Assembly: GCA_002633005.1 (NCBI GenBank)
Contig: NMRA01000179.1
Span: forward strand, 689,274-753,273
Direction of reading: 5' to 3'
DNA: 64,000 bases
From: Phoronis australis
Lineage: Eukaryota > Phoronida > Phoronidae
Part shown: positions 44,801-52,767 of the stretch, one piece after another
Layout: every line of letters starts with the position of its first letter
How positions within the stretch are numbered: the stretch's first letter is position 1
Translations under genes and position numbers: made by a program
The notes under the pieces: model-generated
The model's database searches: none
Told to the model about the DNA's origin: nothing
The model's input: only the letters and a program-made list of their open reading frames with translations

Positions 44801-47565
44801 GAAATTGCGACGAAATTAGTCACTTTTTAATAAAAGCATGATATTTGATACTTTAGCATTTGTACAGTCGCAGAACGGGAGAGTGAGAGTAGTTGTAAGG
44901 CGAATGAGTAGTAAATCTCATTTCATCTCCTTAACAAATATCTTCTGCCGCCAAAGACCTTTATCTGACCATGCGTAATGACTTCCCGGTCTTCAATGAA
45001 AATATGGAACTGGTCAAAGTATTGTTTTATGACCAAAAAACTTATTTGACCACCCCAGTAAAACATTATCGTCAACAACTTGTTGTTTCTTGTCTGTTGT
45101 TTGCCTGATATACAGTATTGATTGCGGAGGCATTCCATCAGAAACTTTTGTGTGGGCTTAGTATGTACCTTTCATTTTCCATAAACAATCAGTTAACTCC
45201 AAGGTGAGTATATCTGTTTCGAAACAGTATGTGAGGCAAGATGTAGGACATTAACTGGGGGAAAGATGTAAGCTGGCGAAAGCTGTTAGGTTGCCTCAGT
45301 AGCAAGCAAATGGCCTAGGATACAGAAACCGGCACAGTATCAAAGGAATCAGCTGCGTCAAAAGATGATGCTTACTATGGAGCCTTTAAAGTGCGAATGC
45401 ACGTTTCCAAAATCACACAAGTACATCTCAACCAAATCCTGTTTAGTCCGTATTCCAGACGATACCGGTTTTCAGAGTTAAGCTTGCCTGGTATCAAATT
45501 TCCTTTTTTTAATCGGCAGGCTGTCTTTTGTCTGCTGTCACGACGCAAACAACAATTGCCTACCCCGTATTTGTTCCGCAAAAGAAGAATTCTGTATTAA
45601 CTTTTCACGAGAAATTCAAGTTCACGTTAAAAAATACATTTTATGTCCTTGACATTTCAATTCATTTAATCCAGTATTAAAATACCGTGAATCCATTTCT
45701 AATGCAATTTGTTGCCCTGTGCAACACAATGGGAGCTTAGATAAACTTTCGTGATATCCAGGGCGGCTGGCAACACCGATTTTACCGGTTGATCTACTGT
45801 TAAATTACACTGAGCGACCCGGTTTCCTAAAGAGACGCTTTCACAGTCTTCACATTTTCAGTGTGTTGTGATGTAGCCTGCGGGTCCGCTGATTTACGTG
45901 GTTGGGTTAGAAGATGGACGAGTGTGGAGAAGACACATACAGTATAAGATCACCTGCGTCACACGTTATAGTAGAACAAGATTCTACTGAGCAACCAAAG
46001 TATCTGTGTATTTTAAGTGTTTCTCAGGATAATTAATCCGGAACAGTGATAGTAGTGTTTCATATTTAACGAAATTTTTCCTTCAGACTTGTACGAGGTG
46101 GGAGGAGTTATAGTGCATAGGTATACGCAAGCGCCTCTTACGGCGATGGCTATACAATGTAGCTAGTTAGTCCGCCATCTTTAATACTGTTGCTTGTCGT
46201 TGCAGGCGTCTCGATTATCATCAGGATTTGGCTACGTATTTGCATGTAACTACAGAGATTGCCTTAAGAGGCACTATACACTATAGAGTGTTGCACCAGT
46301 TTATCCCATTGGCTCGTAAATATTTGAGGATAACCGATCGTTCCCTGTCTGGTGGTGATTTAAGAACAGGCCGCGTCAAAATAAAAGAAGTTAAAATTAA
46401 CCCCACGTGATTACAACATTCACCTAGGTGTGTTACAATATGTTCCACAAATTAAGAATATTTTTAAACCTCCAGAGTTTGGAATGTATCATACATGTAT
46501 TTCACATGTTCACCGTACAAGGAAACGACGATTTATCGTCAATATCAAGTCAAATTCTGTTGTAGGTAAGGAAATCTCATTTATGTAAATATTACAGCAA
46601 CTAGCACACAGTATCACAATATACCTCGCACAGAGGGCGTATATTTACAGATGTTTTACAAAGGACCTATATGTATATGTATATGTATATAGCAGCTGAA
46701 ATGGAATGGTGAATTTTAGATCAATTACAACGGTTTACGAGCCAATTGGCTGATTTTGGGCAAAATGGAGCGACTTCGAATTACTGCCACAGTCATTGCC
46801 TGTACCGGAATAGTTTGTTGCGATGATTAATTAGACGTGATAGAAGCTGTGGTGACTCCAGTTTTTAAATCATAGCAGGCGTGTATCTTATGACAACAAT
46901 CCAGGTGCTTGAATATGATAATCTACGTCTATACTACCACTGCTAAACATGCGCGCACCCAGCCTTTAATATGGGGGGCTCGAATTTCCGACGATGTGGA
47001 CCTTTTTCCGACAAAAACGTCGAAGGACTACAAAAAACCGGGTACCACGTCCAGGGCTGTGAATTGTGCGTTTGCGCCTTTTTAGCGGATCTTTTTGTCC
47101 ACTTCGCCAAATGGGGTGCACGTTCGAGCCCCCCGAGCCCCACCCTGCTGGGTGCGCGCATACTACACAGTTGGACTATCATATACATGTGACATCGACA
47201 GACCCGATCGACTTCGCCGGTACGCAGTGTAAACTGAGACATATTTGAGTGGTTCTGGATGACGACTTCTGGAATACAAACTAATTAAATGACTTGGCCG
47301 CTTTACTGGGTTGAACCAGCGAAGACAATCAAGCGGAGCTATTTTCACTTTCTTAATATACTTCATGTGACTCATATGCACTAATAGAAATTACCTTTAC
47401 AAACTGGTTTGTCACCGGACCAATATCCACTCGAGAGACAGGTTCTCGTCAAGTGGTCCAATGCTGCAAATCCAGGATGACAGCGATATGTCACCTTGTT
47501 AGGCGGTGTGAAATTGCTCCCATTTCTCGACGAAAACAAAACTATGCCAGGGTCACCACAATCAA
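17685..47565 (-). CDS. Modular lectin-like gene (CCP-PAN-SUEL-CTLD-CCP), partial
   Basis: Seven exons on the minus strand encode extracellular domains, in transcription order: sushi (47565-47395), PAN (44414-44199), SUEL-like lectin (30098-29811), C-type lectin in three exons (26720-26566, 22805-22700, 20538-20428) and sushi (17873-17685). All domain boundaries are phase 1, so every join keeps the frame. The three lectin exons join in phases 0 and 1 to give a continuous canonical domain. This is what is expected of a secreted or membrane multidomain protein built by exon shuffling, of the sort used in innate recognition or adhesion. No signal peptide, transmembrane exon or stop was identified, so both ends are missing. 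That all seven exons belong to one transcript is inferred from strand, order and phase. Introns hold many transposons. Confidence 0.6.
19727..20064. repeat. Direct repeats within an intron
   Basis: A 36-bp block starting TGATTTAAAACGAACAATAG occurs identically at 19727-19762 and 20029-20064. Between them TATGACAGACAAAnTGCACTCTGGA occurs twice (near 19773 and 19914), as do GAGCTAG and TCGAGGTACC. This looks like a degenerate tandem duplication within the lectin-gene intron. Confidence 0.7.
20428..20538 (-). CDS. C-type lectin domain, exon 3 of 3
   Basis: The 111-nt exon follows TTGATTCTTAG and ends at AAAG|GTATAG (phase 1-1). It encodes GEPNGQTTENCV, WNDLQC and SVC. The EPN motif is typical of Ca-dependent mannose/glucose-type C-type lectins, and WND supplies the second Ca2+/sugar-site residues. 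The three cysteines fit the conserved disulfides. Its two-base start joins the one-base overhang of the exon at 22700-22805 to give TYN-R-FHTGEPN in frame. Confidence 0.88.
22700..22805 (-). CDS. C-type lectin domain, exon 2 of 3
   Basis: The 106-nt exon is bounded by TATTTTTACAG and C|GTAAGT. It encodes IWIGVNDLKIEGVFQRVDGT, the WIG core and the following loop of a C-type lectin fold, ending TYN. Phase 0 at its start matches the exon at 26566-26720; its end leaves one base (phase 1) and matches the exon at 20428-20538. Confidence 0.88.
25496..26173. repeat. Near-perfect 339-bp tandem duplication separated by one N
   Basis: 25496-25834 and 25836-26173 are identical except for one base in an A-run, with a single N (25835) at the junction. 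This pattern is more like an unmerged overlap between contigs or haplotypes than a real duplication. It lies in a lectin-gene intron. Confidence 0.9.
26566..26720 (-). CDS. C-type lectin domain, exon 1 of 3
   Basis: The 155-nt exon follows TTTTCATTTTAG and ends ATG|GTGCGT. It encodes YYYLFQSLPSTWHEARDVC, then GMTLAAPENDPVYEWI: the first strand, helix and conserved Cys/Leu-Ala residues of a C-type lectin domain. It starts in phase 1 and ends in phase 0, joining directly to KRDYGYNGQHIWIG of the next exon. Confidence 0.88.
27611..28420. mobile_element. R2 repeat, uninterrupted copy (empty Kolobok site)
   Basis: This 0.81 kb copy is collinear with 13417-13735 plus 15439-15932, from GTGGCGGATCTAGGATATCAC to TTTAAATTGG. 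The single TTAA at 27926-27929 marks the point where the other copy is split by the Kolobok-like element. A G/C-rich inverted repeat (ATATCCTGGGCGGGAGGGGG and its complement) lies at 27711-27756. A tRNA-like segment lies at 27868-27925 on the minus strand. Confidence 0.85.
27868..27925 (-). other. tRNA-like segment of R2
   Basis: The minus strand shows GTGGTGGTGCAGTGGTAAAGC, a good A-box region, followed by a weak B-box (GGGTCGTTTTAAATCC). The middle differs clearly from the first copy (CTCTATCCGCTGGG versus AATAATCGCGAGG), so the two heads may derive from different tRNAs or be heavily mutated. Confidence 0.5.
28594..28808 (-). repeat. Dispersed repeat R3, copy B
   Basis: This is the reverse-complement match to 5745-5990, including the conserved AAACAATG and the codons downstream. 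On its left it abuts a C-run and the single N at 28583. Confidence 0.6.
29578..29732 (-). other. Possible Thr/Pro-rich linker exon
   Basis: After an acceptor-like GATCTGACCACAG a phase-1 frame encodes NSVDCQTQAGSHGDCS, then a Thr/Pro-rich tail of about 30 residues reading to a stop. It lies between the SUEL-like and C-type lectin exons, where a mucin-like linker would be plausible. No good donor site was found and the DNA is repetitive (ACCCACGAC units), so it may be noncoding. Confidence 0.3.
29811..30098 (-). CDS. SUEL (galactose/rhamnose-binding lectin)-like domain exon
   Basis: The 288-nt exon, phase 1-1, follows TATTCTTTAG and ends ACAG|GTTGGC. It encodes about 95 residues with eight cysteines. 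The spacing recalls SUEL domains: GLIEVLNSTICATN (G-x-I-x-V then C), C-V-D-V-x2-EVQKEC, C-Y-V-E-L, F-C-x2-C, and a final I-T-Y-V-C. The usual YGR and DPC-GT-KYL motifs are degraded, so binding specificity cannot be predicted and the domain may be a divergent relative. It sits upstream of the C-type lectin exons, an order also seen in polycystin-type proteins. Confidence 0.55.
30154..32330. other. Intron sequence, nothing recognised
   Basis: This is part of the 14 kb intron between the PAN and SUEL-like exons. It holds several ACATGTA motifs, a single N at 31168 next to a C-run, and no recognisable coding or repeat family. Confidence 0.4.
32331..33480 (+). pseudogene. Degraded coding-like region of unknown family
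   Basis: Successive + frames (32331-32672, 32627-32989, 32893-33075) overlap and read as one Ser/Glu/Lys-rich protein broken by frameshifts, starting with an acidic region (SHESENASEIGSEKSYSLVSDD). Lys-rich remnants continue to about 33480. No family was recognised. The position immediately left of the foldback-like arms suggests a mobile-element gene. Confidence 0.3.
35200..36019 (+). pseudogene. Degraded coding-like region inside the foldback-like element
   Basis: The + strand reads FVNAALIMVGLGN, then after a stop NPFTLDPSFPLIHVSTGN and VTSASLLIIPEGG, then further frames ending in GIHFIDGNFQFHCL and VELLPASRIRQINGHLQ. Several stops and shifts separate them. The blocks look like protein-coding remnants, perhaps of a transposon gene, but no family can be named with confidence. 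Confidence 0.35.
37360..42376. mobile_element. TTAA-flanked 5 kb DNA element with long diverged inverted repeats
   Basis: The tandem unit reads ...GCGTC-TTAA-GTTGTGGATATGG at 36679 and 37056. In the third unit this site is split: GCGTC-TTAA at 37360-37363 and TTAA-GTTGTGGATATGG at 42373-42386. The 5009 bp between are thus a precise TTAA insertion. Its ends share inverted blocks: AGAGGGGTGATAAAC at 37396 against GTTTATCACCCTCT near 42340, CTTATTTGCACTGC against AGTGCAAATAAGAT, and TATCTCAGCTGGCAC against GTGCCAGCTGAGATATC. These diverged arms are up to about 700 bp long. The target suggests piggyBac or Kolobok. No transposase was recognised; frames at 38154-38565 (+) and 41129-41422 (-) are Cys-containing but unassigned. 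Confidence 0.7.
40071..40640. repeat. Tandem repeat, ~250 bp unit, two and a bit copies
   Basis: CAATTCACTGGCATTTAGATC recurs at 40071 and 40329, and degenerately at 40573 (periods 258 and 244). It is followed each time by CACATTTnnATATCTC, TTAACCAGGnnATGAGTGTTAA-like and TCACCTGTATTnTGAA segments. It is diverged, noncoding and internal to the TTAA-flanked element. Confidence 0.75.
42600..44198. other. Intron sequence, nothing recognised
   Basis: No domain-bearing frame was found. Short frames around 43431-43888 lack family motifs. Confidence 0.4.
44199..44414 (-). CDS. PAN/apple-like domain exon
   Basis: The exon is bounded by CAGAG (acceptor, phase 1) and G|GTATGT. It encodes about 71 residues: GDCRGKDISITAG, VEECARRCNTVDRCVGYVFD, HCYPKWKLC and a hydrophobic end. 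The C-x3-C-x5-C-x4-F core with a later C-x6-C pair matches PAN/apple domains, which mediate protein or carbohydrate binding outside the cell. An alternative acceptor two bases upstream would give phase 2, but only the phase-1 choice matches the other exons. Confidence 0.75.
46950..47160. mobile_element. MITE with TGCGCGCACCCAGC inverted ends
   Basis: The 14-bp ends are perfect inverted repeats (46950-46963, 47147-47160), with a second inverted pair inside (GGGGGCTCGAA against TTCGAGCCCCCC). It is 211 bp long and noncoding. It lies in the intron between the first sushi and PAN exons. Confidence 0.75.
47395..47565 (-). CDS. Sushi/CCP domain exon with non-AG acceptor
   Basis: The minus strand encodes DCGDPGIVLFSSRNGSNF, VTYRCHPGF, TRTCLSSGYWS and KPVCK, a full sushi repeat with four cysteines and the tryptophan, ending at AAAG|GTAATT in phase 1. 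Its 171 nt would be a perfect phase 1-1 exon starting TT-GAT-TGT. The two bases where the acceptor AG should be are TG (ATTTTCCTG|TTGATTG), and an in-frame stop lies just upstream. The exon may be dead, use another acceptor with loss of the first Cys, or contain a sequence error. Confidence 0.75.
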
Positions 47566-48206
47566 CAGGAAAATGTTAATGAACATTATTGTTAAATGTA
47601 TAGGAATGAAAATCCAGATGACTGGATCGATGCGGTTTCACCAACTGACTGATTTTGGGATTAAGACTATGCAAAAAAGTCTGGTAAATTTCCCGCGTTA
47701 GGTGTTTATAGTAGAGACAAAGTAATCTAAAAACGCCGTTGTTTAAATAGTATAACCAACCAGATAAGTGTTTCACGGGCAATACAACGTACACTGAAGG
47801 TGTGAACAGCCAACACCAAAATGTAATTGCGTCCTAGTGGAGAAATGAGAGCGCAATTACATCTTTTCTTGGAAATGGCCAGTGACAAAACAAATTGCCT
47901 TGTATGTGTTCCATAACAATCTGTTGTGCTACGGCGACAGGTTCTTTGGTAAGACGCATTCTTGAAAAAACCTTTTCCGAATTTTAGAATACAACATTAA
48001 TAACTTGGTCCCATATAGCAGTTACTTTGGCTCGAAAAAAAGTGCTTGCCCCCATTTCCAAATGTTTTCTGCGCACCAATTGCTTCCTGTTTTCAATGGT
48101 AACTTCTCTAAAAACCACTCGCTATCCTGTCGACCTACATTATGTGCCTGCATGATCATACATGTAGCTTTTTGTAATTTTATTACAGGTCGTCAATTCT
48201 CACCAT
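47566..48206. other. No recognised feature
   Basis: Short frames only. Any 5' exons of the lectin-like gene beyond this point were not recognised. Confidence 0.35.
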
Positions 48207-48512
48207 TGTACGGTGGCCCAAAGATGACATCGCGCGTTTCTCTAATTATATCAGTATTTCGAGATATCGACTTAATAATCTCAAAGAATCTCAAGATCAT
48301 GAAATCTAATCGAGTTGGTACATGTATCTCTCGATCAATCGGTATCAATCTCGACATACATGTACTCAGATAAATAACTCAAGATTCCAAGATTCTGAGA
48401 TCCTGACATAATTAAGTTGGGATCTTTGCATCCCAGGATAATTAAGTCGGGATCCCGAGCTCCTGAGATAATTAAAAAGAGACGCACGGTGTCATCTTTG
48501 GGCCACCGTACA
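48207..48512. mobile_element. MITE with TGTACGGTGGCCCAAAGATG inverted ends
   Basis: Inverted repeats of roughly 45 bp at each end begin TGTACGGTGGCCCAAAGATGACA and continue with GCGTnTCTnTnATTAT. The interior has short degenerate repeats of the GAGATAATTAAGTCGGGATC kind. It is 306 bp long and noncoding. Confidence 0.75.
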
Positions 48513-49189
48513 GTTGTCTACCAGACGTTTGTTGACTTCAAGATCGGTGTCTTAGAAGATGACTTTGGCAAAAAACAATGAAGCAGTTTACCGATTCTAA
48601 CATACAAACTAGAATGCAATTGCGTGTGCGCACTTACAACTCTGCGCGGGGTGTATACATGTGCAGAGTAGAGTATAGACGCATTCCATTGCAGAGAAGC
48701 TGCACCGTTTGTGTGAAACAGAGAGATGTCCCTGGCAACTATGAAAGAGCAAGAGTGAAATTTTAGAAAATCAACAGAAAACTGCACTTGATGACCCAAC
48801 ATTTGCACTTAGTGACCACAAAGTTTGTGACTGAATATATTTTACGAATGAAAATGATATTCGTAATTATCTAAGGTCTAGCTCAAAAATCACTTTTGCA
48901 CTTAATGACCTTTGACGCGGAAACTCGGTACCCTTTATCCGATTGGAAATCCGAGTACATTTTGGATTCCCCTCCTTAGTCCCTACTGCTTTACAAAATT
49001 CAAAGTGTTTATCTAAAAACCTCTAGAAGAAGCATTTTAAAGGAATGCACTCCTTTACCTGTTTCGGATCATTCCGGTGCAGTTTGGGTGAAAATATTAT
49101 AATCAATAAAATCATTTCACTACCGTATCCACTACAATAAATATGATTGTTGTTAACGAATCGATGTAAGAGTAATAACAATCTAAAAA

Positions 49190-49370
49190 GGAAGGAAGAA
49201 TAAGAAGAATAAGAATAAATAGATAAAATACGTAGAACAGTAAAACTCTGCGCTTGAACGCGCAGAGTTATAAGAAGATGAAATACGTAGAACGGTACAA
49301 CTCTGCGCTTGCACGCACTGAGTAATAATAATAAGATAAAATACGTAGAACTGAAAAAACTCTAGAAAGA
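49190..49370. repeat. Hairpin minisatellite, first array
   Basis: Three partial units of GATAAAATACGTAGAACnGTAAAACTCTGCGCTTG... are present. The core ACTCTGCGC-TTGAAC-GCGCAGAGT is a 9-bp stem with a 5-6 base loop and is perfect in the first unit. Confidence 0.7.
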
Positions 49371-50454
49371 AGAATAAGAACTAGAACGCAATTGCGTATG
49401 CACACTTACTACTCTGCGCGTGGTGTATGCATGTGCATAGTAAAGTATAGGGCCATTACATTGCATAGAAGTTGCATATCCTTTGTGTGAAAGAGAGAGA
49501 TTCCCCCGGGTAACTATGAAAGAGCAACAGTAAAGAGTAAGAATATCAACGGAAAACTGCACCTAATGACCAGACAGTTGCACCTAATGACCCCAAATTT
49601 TGTGACTGAATTTCCTTTACGAATGAAAAGTATAAACGCGTTTTTGTAAGCTCTAGCTCAAAAATCACTTTTGTACTTAATGACCTTTGACCCGGAAACT
49701 TCGTTCCCTTTATCCGATTTAAATTCCACGTAAATTTCGGGTGCACTTCTCTAGTACATGTATCTGCTTGTTATCAAAATTCGGAGAGTCTATCTGAAAA
49801 ATGTACAAGCAGAAGCACTTTGACGGAATGCACTCTTTGACCCGTTTCGGATCATTCCGGTGAATCTTAAGACAAATGCAAGTGATCAATAGAATTAGAT
49901 TGCCCATTGCTTGAACCAGTATGAATATGAACCCTCTTAATAATGAATATTGTAAGAATGATCAGATTGAAAAAGTCTGAAATTTAAAAGAAAAGTGCAC
50001 TAAATGACCCCAAAGTTGCACCTAACGACCCAAAATTTGTGATTGAACTTCCCTTGTGACTGGAAGCCACATGCATGAATATGAAAAGTCTAGCTCCAAA
50101 ATCACTTTTGCACTCAATGACCTTTGACCCGTAAACTCAGTTCCCTTGGTCCGATTGGAAATCCATGTAAATTCCTGATGCACTTCTTTAGTCCCTACTT
50201 GTTAACAAAGTTCAATGAGTCTATATAAAAATCTGTAGAAGAAGCATTTTGACGGAATGCACTCCTTGACCTTTTTTCAGATCATTCCAGGTCGTTTTGG
50301 GTCAAAAAAGTAACAATAAAAATCCCTTAACTATCATATAAATCACAGTGAATATGATTGTTGTAAGTGAATCGATGTAAGAGTAATAACAATCTGAAAA
50401 GGAAGGAATAATAATAATAATAATAACAATAATAATAAGAATAATTAGAAGAAG

Positions 50455-50820
50455 AAGAAGAAGCAGATAAAATACGTATAACAGTAAAACTATGCGCTTG
50501 AACGCGCAGAGTAATAAGAATAATAAAAAGATAAATACGTAGAACGGCAAAACTCTGCGCTGGAACGTGCAGAGTAATAAGATAAAAAACGTAGAACAGT
50601 AAAACTCTGCTCTTGAACGCGCAGAGTAATAACTATAAAAAGATAAAATACATAGAACAGTAAAACTGTGCGCTTGCACGCGCAGAGTAATATTAATAAG
50701 AAGAATAAGAAGATAATATACAAACAGTAAAACTGCGGTTGCACGCTCAGAGTAATAAAATTGAAGAAAATCCAGGAACAAAAGTACTCTGCGCTTGTAC
50801 GCGCAGAGTAACAACAAAGT
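50455..50820. repeat. Hairpin minisatellite, second array
   Basis: About six units of ~55-65 bp have the same GATAAAATACGTAGAACAGTAAAA lead and ACTCTGCGC...GCGCAGAGT inverted core, separated by ATAATAAGAA tracts. Several units have one mutated arm without a compensating change. The minus strand stays open for 173 residues only because of the repeat composition. Confidence 0.8.
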
Positions 50821-51125
50821 CACTGAGTTTTTTCTTCGATATGGTTTTCCGAGCCTCGATTTTGGGGGTAGATATCCTCCTCCAGTTCCCCTCGTCTAAT
50901 AAAAGATCACGCGCAAAAGATTGTGTTACCATTCCCGACGAGAAAATCTTATTCGGAGAACAAATTTCTTCCCGTCCCGGTTGGAACTTCTTCCTAGGAC
51001 ACTCAAAACTGAATCATTTTCACTCTCCCGGACACTTGGCAACAGAGGGGTTCATGATTTTTTTCTTCAAAAAGGTGTATTGACTTGCAATGGGTACCTT
51101 CTGTGATTTCGCTCACATGAAGACG

Positions 51126-51370
51126 CTGAGACTAAGTCAGATGCAGGGCCAGGAATCTAATCTTTGTACTCGAAGCGAACTCGAAACTATTTTGGCAATT
51201 TCTCTGCTACTTTTGAGCGAATTCAAATTAATTGTTTATTTGTTGGTGGTAGAATACATTATAGTTTACGCATATGAGTTTCTAATCCAAGTTTGCAATT
51301 GATGACTCATATACTCGTGCTACAAAACTTGAGTAAAAACTAGAAATTTCGAGTTCAAACACGTATATTT
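51126..51370. repeat. TCGAG-rich foldback repeat, partial copy
   Basis: This stretch resembles the left arm and core of the complete copy at 61281-61682: TCTTTGTACTCGAAGCGAACTCGAAACTATTTTGGCA, then CATATGAGTTTCTAATCCAAGTTTGCA and TGCTACAAAACTTGAGTAAAAACT. Confidence 0.6.
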
Positions 51371-51461
51371 AGCCTTAATTATTAAGGTGGATTTAAGGGA
51401 GGGGGGCACGGGGCGATGGTAGCGGGTGATGGGAAAACACGTTCCCGTTTTTTTTTTTTTT

Positions 51462-52323
51462 NNNNNNNNNNNNNNNNNNNNNNNNNNNNNNNNNNNNNNN
51501 NNNNNNNNNNNNNNNNNNNNNNNNNNNNNNNNNNNNNNNNNNNNNNNNNNNNNNNNNNNNNNNNNNNNNNNNNNNNNNNNNNNNNNNNNNNNNNNNNNNN
51601 NNNNNNNNNNNNNNNNNNNNNNNNNNNNNNNNNNNNNNNNNNNNNNNNNNNNNNNNNNNNNNNNNNNNNNNNNNNNNNNNNNNNNNNNNNNNNNNNNNNN
51701 NNNNNNNNNNNNNNNNNNNNNNNNNNNNNNNNNNNNNNNNNNNNNNNNNNNNNNNNNNNNNNNNNNNNNNNNNNNNNNNNNNNNNNNNNNNNNNNNNNNN
51801 NNNNNNNNNNNNNNNNNNNNNNNNNNNNNNNNNNNNNNNNNNNNNNNNNNNNNNNNNNNNNNNNNNNNNNNNNNNNNNNNNNNNNNNNNNNNNNNNNNNN
51901 NNNNNNNNNNNNNNNNNNNNNNNNNNNNNNNNNNNNNNNNNNNNNNNNNNNNNNNNNNNNNNNNNNNNNNNNNNNNNNNNNNNNNNNNNNNNNNNNNNNN
52001 NNNNNNNNNNNNNNNNNNNNNNNNNNNNNNNNNNNNNNNNNNNNNNNNNNNNNNNNNNNNNNNNNNNNNNNNNNNNNNNNNNNNNNNNNNNNNNNNNNNN
52101 NNNNNNNNNNNNNNNNNNNNNNNNNNNNNNNNNNNNNNNNNNNNNNNNNNNNNNNNNNNNNNNNNNNNNNNNNNNNNNNNNNNNNNNNNNNNNNNNNNNN
52201 NNNNNNNNNNNNNNNNNNNNNNNNNNNNNNNNNNNNNNNNNNNNNNNNNNNNNNNNNNNNNNNNNNNNNNNNNNNNNNNNNNNNNNNNNNNNNNNNNNNN
52301 NNNNNNNNNNNNNNNNNNNNNNN
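51462..52323. other. Assembly gap (862 N)
   Basis: N run between a T homopolymer and repeat R1 copy B. By comparison with copy A, the sequence just inside the right edge is expected to resemble 751 onward. Confidence 0.95.
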
Positions 52324-52767
52324 AAAAAATTGGTTCGACCCATATTGGTTCCTAGGTTCGACCCGCCTACGTAAGGAACTAAACACCAATGCTATTTTAA
52401 CATACTAAGTACGCGTAACATTCCAAAAAAATCAACGACCACTAACTACAAACTATAAATACACTACATATGCAAACGAATCACGATATATTACTAATAA
52501 AACAAAATAATGAAGACTTTTCGAGCAAGCCATAGCACATTCAGTTACAAGGAAAAATGGTGGCGTTCAGGACAAGTTCCTGAACTGATGAGCCGGAAAT
52601 GTGGGTACGGAAATAACCGATGACAACCGGTAATCATATGCTCAGAGAGAAGGGTCAAATACTGTTAAAAAATCGCTTTTGACAAGAAAGGCGAAAAGAA
52701 TATAAAGAAAGTAAGTATTTTCGGATACTAGAACCACATGGGCAGTTTGCAACAAGGACTTTAAGTC
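52324..52767 (-). repeat. Dispersed repeat R1, copy B
   Basis: Reverse-complement match to 281-750, truncated by the gap on its left. On its right it runs directly into the tandem pair starting at 52761. Confidence 0.85.

Larger units (their letters stand above)
48600..50820. repeat. Satellite-like block of three diverged long units
   Basis: Unit 1 starts near 48600, unit 2 near 49376 and partial unit 3 near 49976. Shared landmarks are AGAAnGCAATTGCGT, ACTATGAAAGAGCAA, three copies of a TGCACTTAATGACC-like motif, CTAGCTCAAAAATCACTTTTG, TTCCCTTTATCCGATT and CGGATCATTCCGGTG. Units are 60-80% alike. There is no coding potential beyond repeat-driven frames. Confidence 0.8.

Noticed and set aside
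48235-48480. Regular short repeats that could suggest a CRISPR-like array
   Set aside because: Eukaryotic MITE interior with degenerate repeats and no uniform spacers.
50302-50823. 173-residue Leu/Tyr-rich minus-strand open frame resembling a membrane protein
   Set aside because: It is the translation of the hairpin minisatellite (AATAATAAGA and TACGTAGAACAG units); the hydrophobicity comes from repeat composition.
51382-52408. Long open frames on both strands over 51.4-52.4 kb
   Set aside because: They consist almost wholly of N gap and carry no protein evidence.
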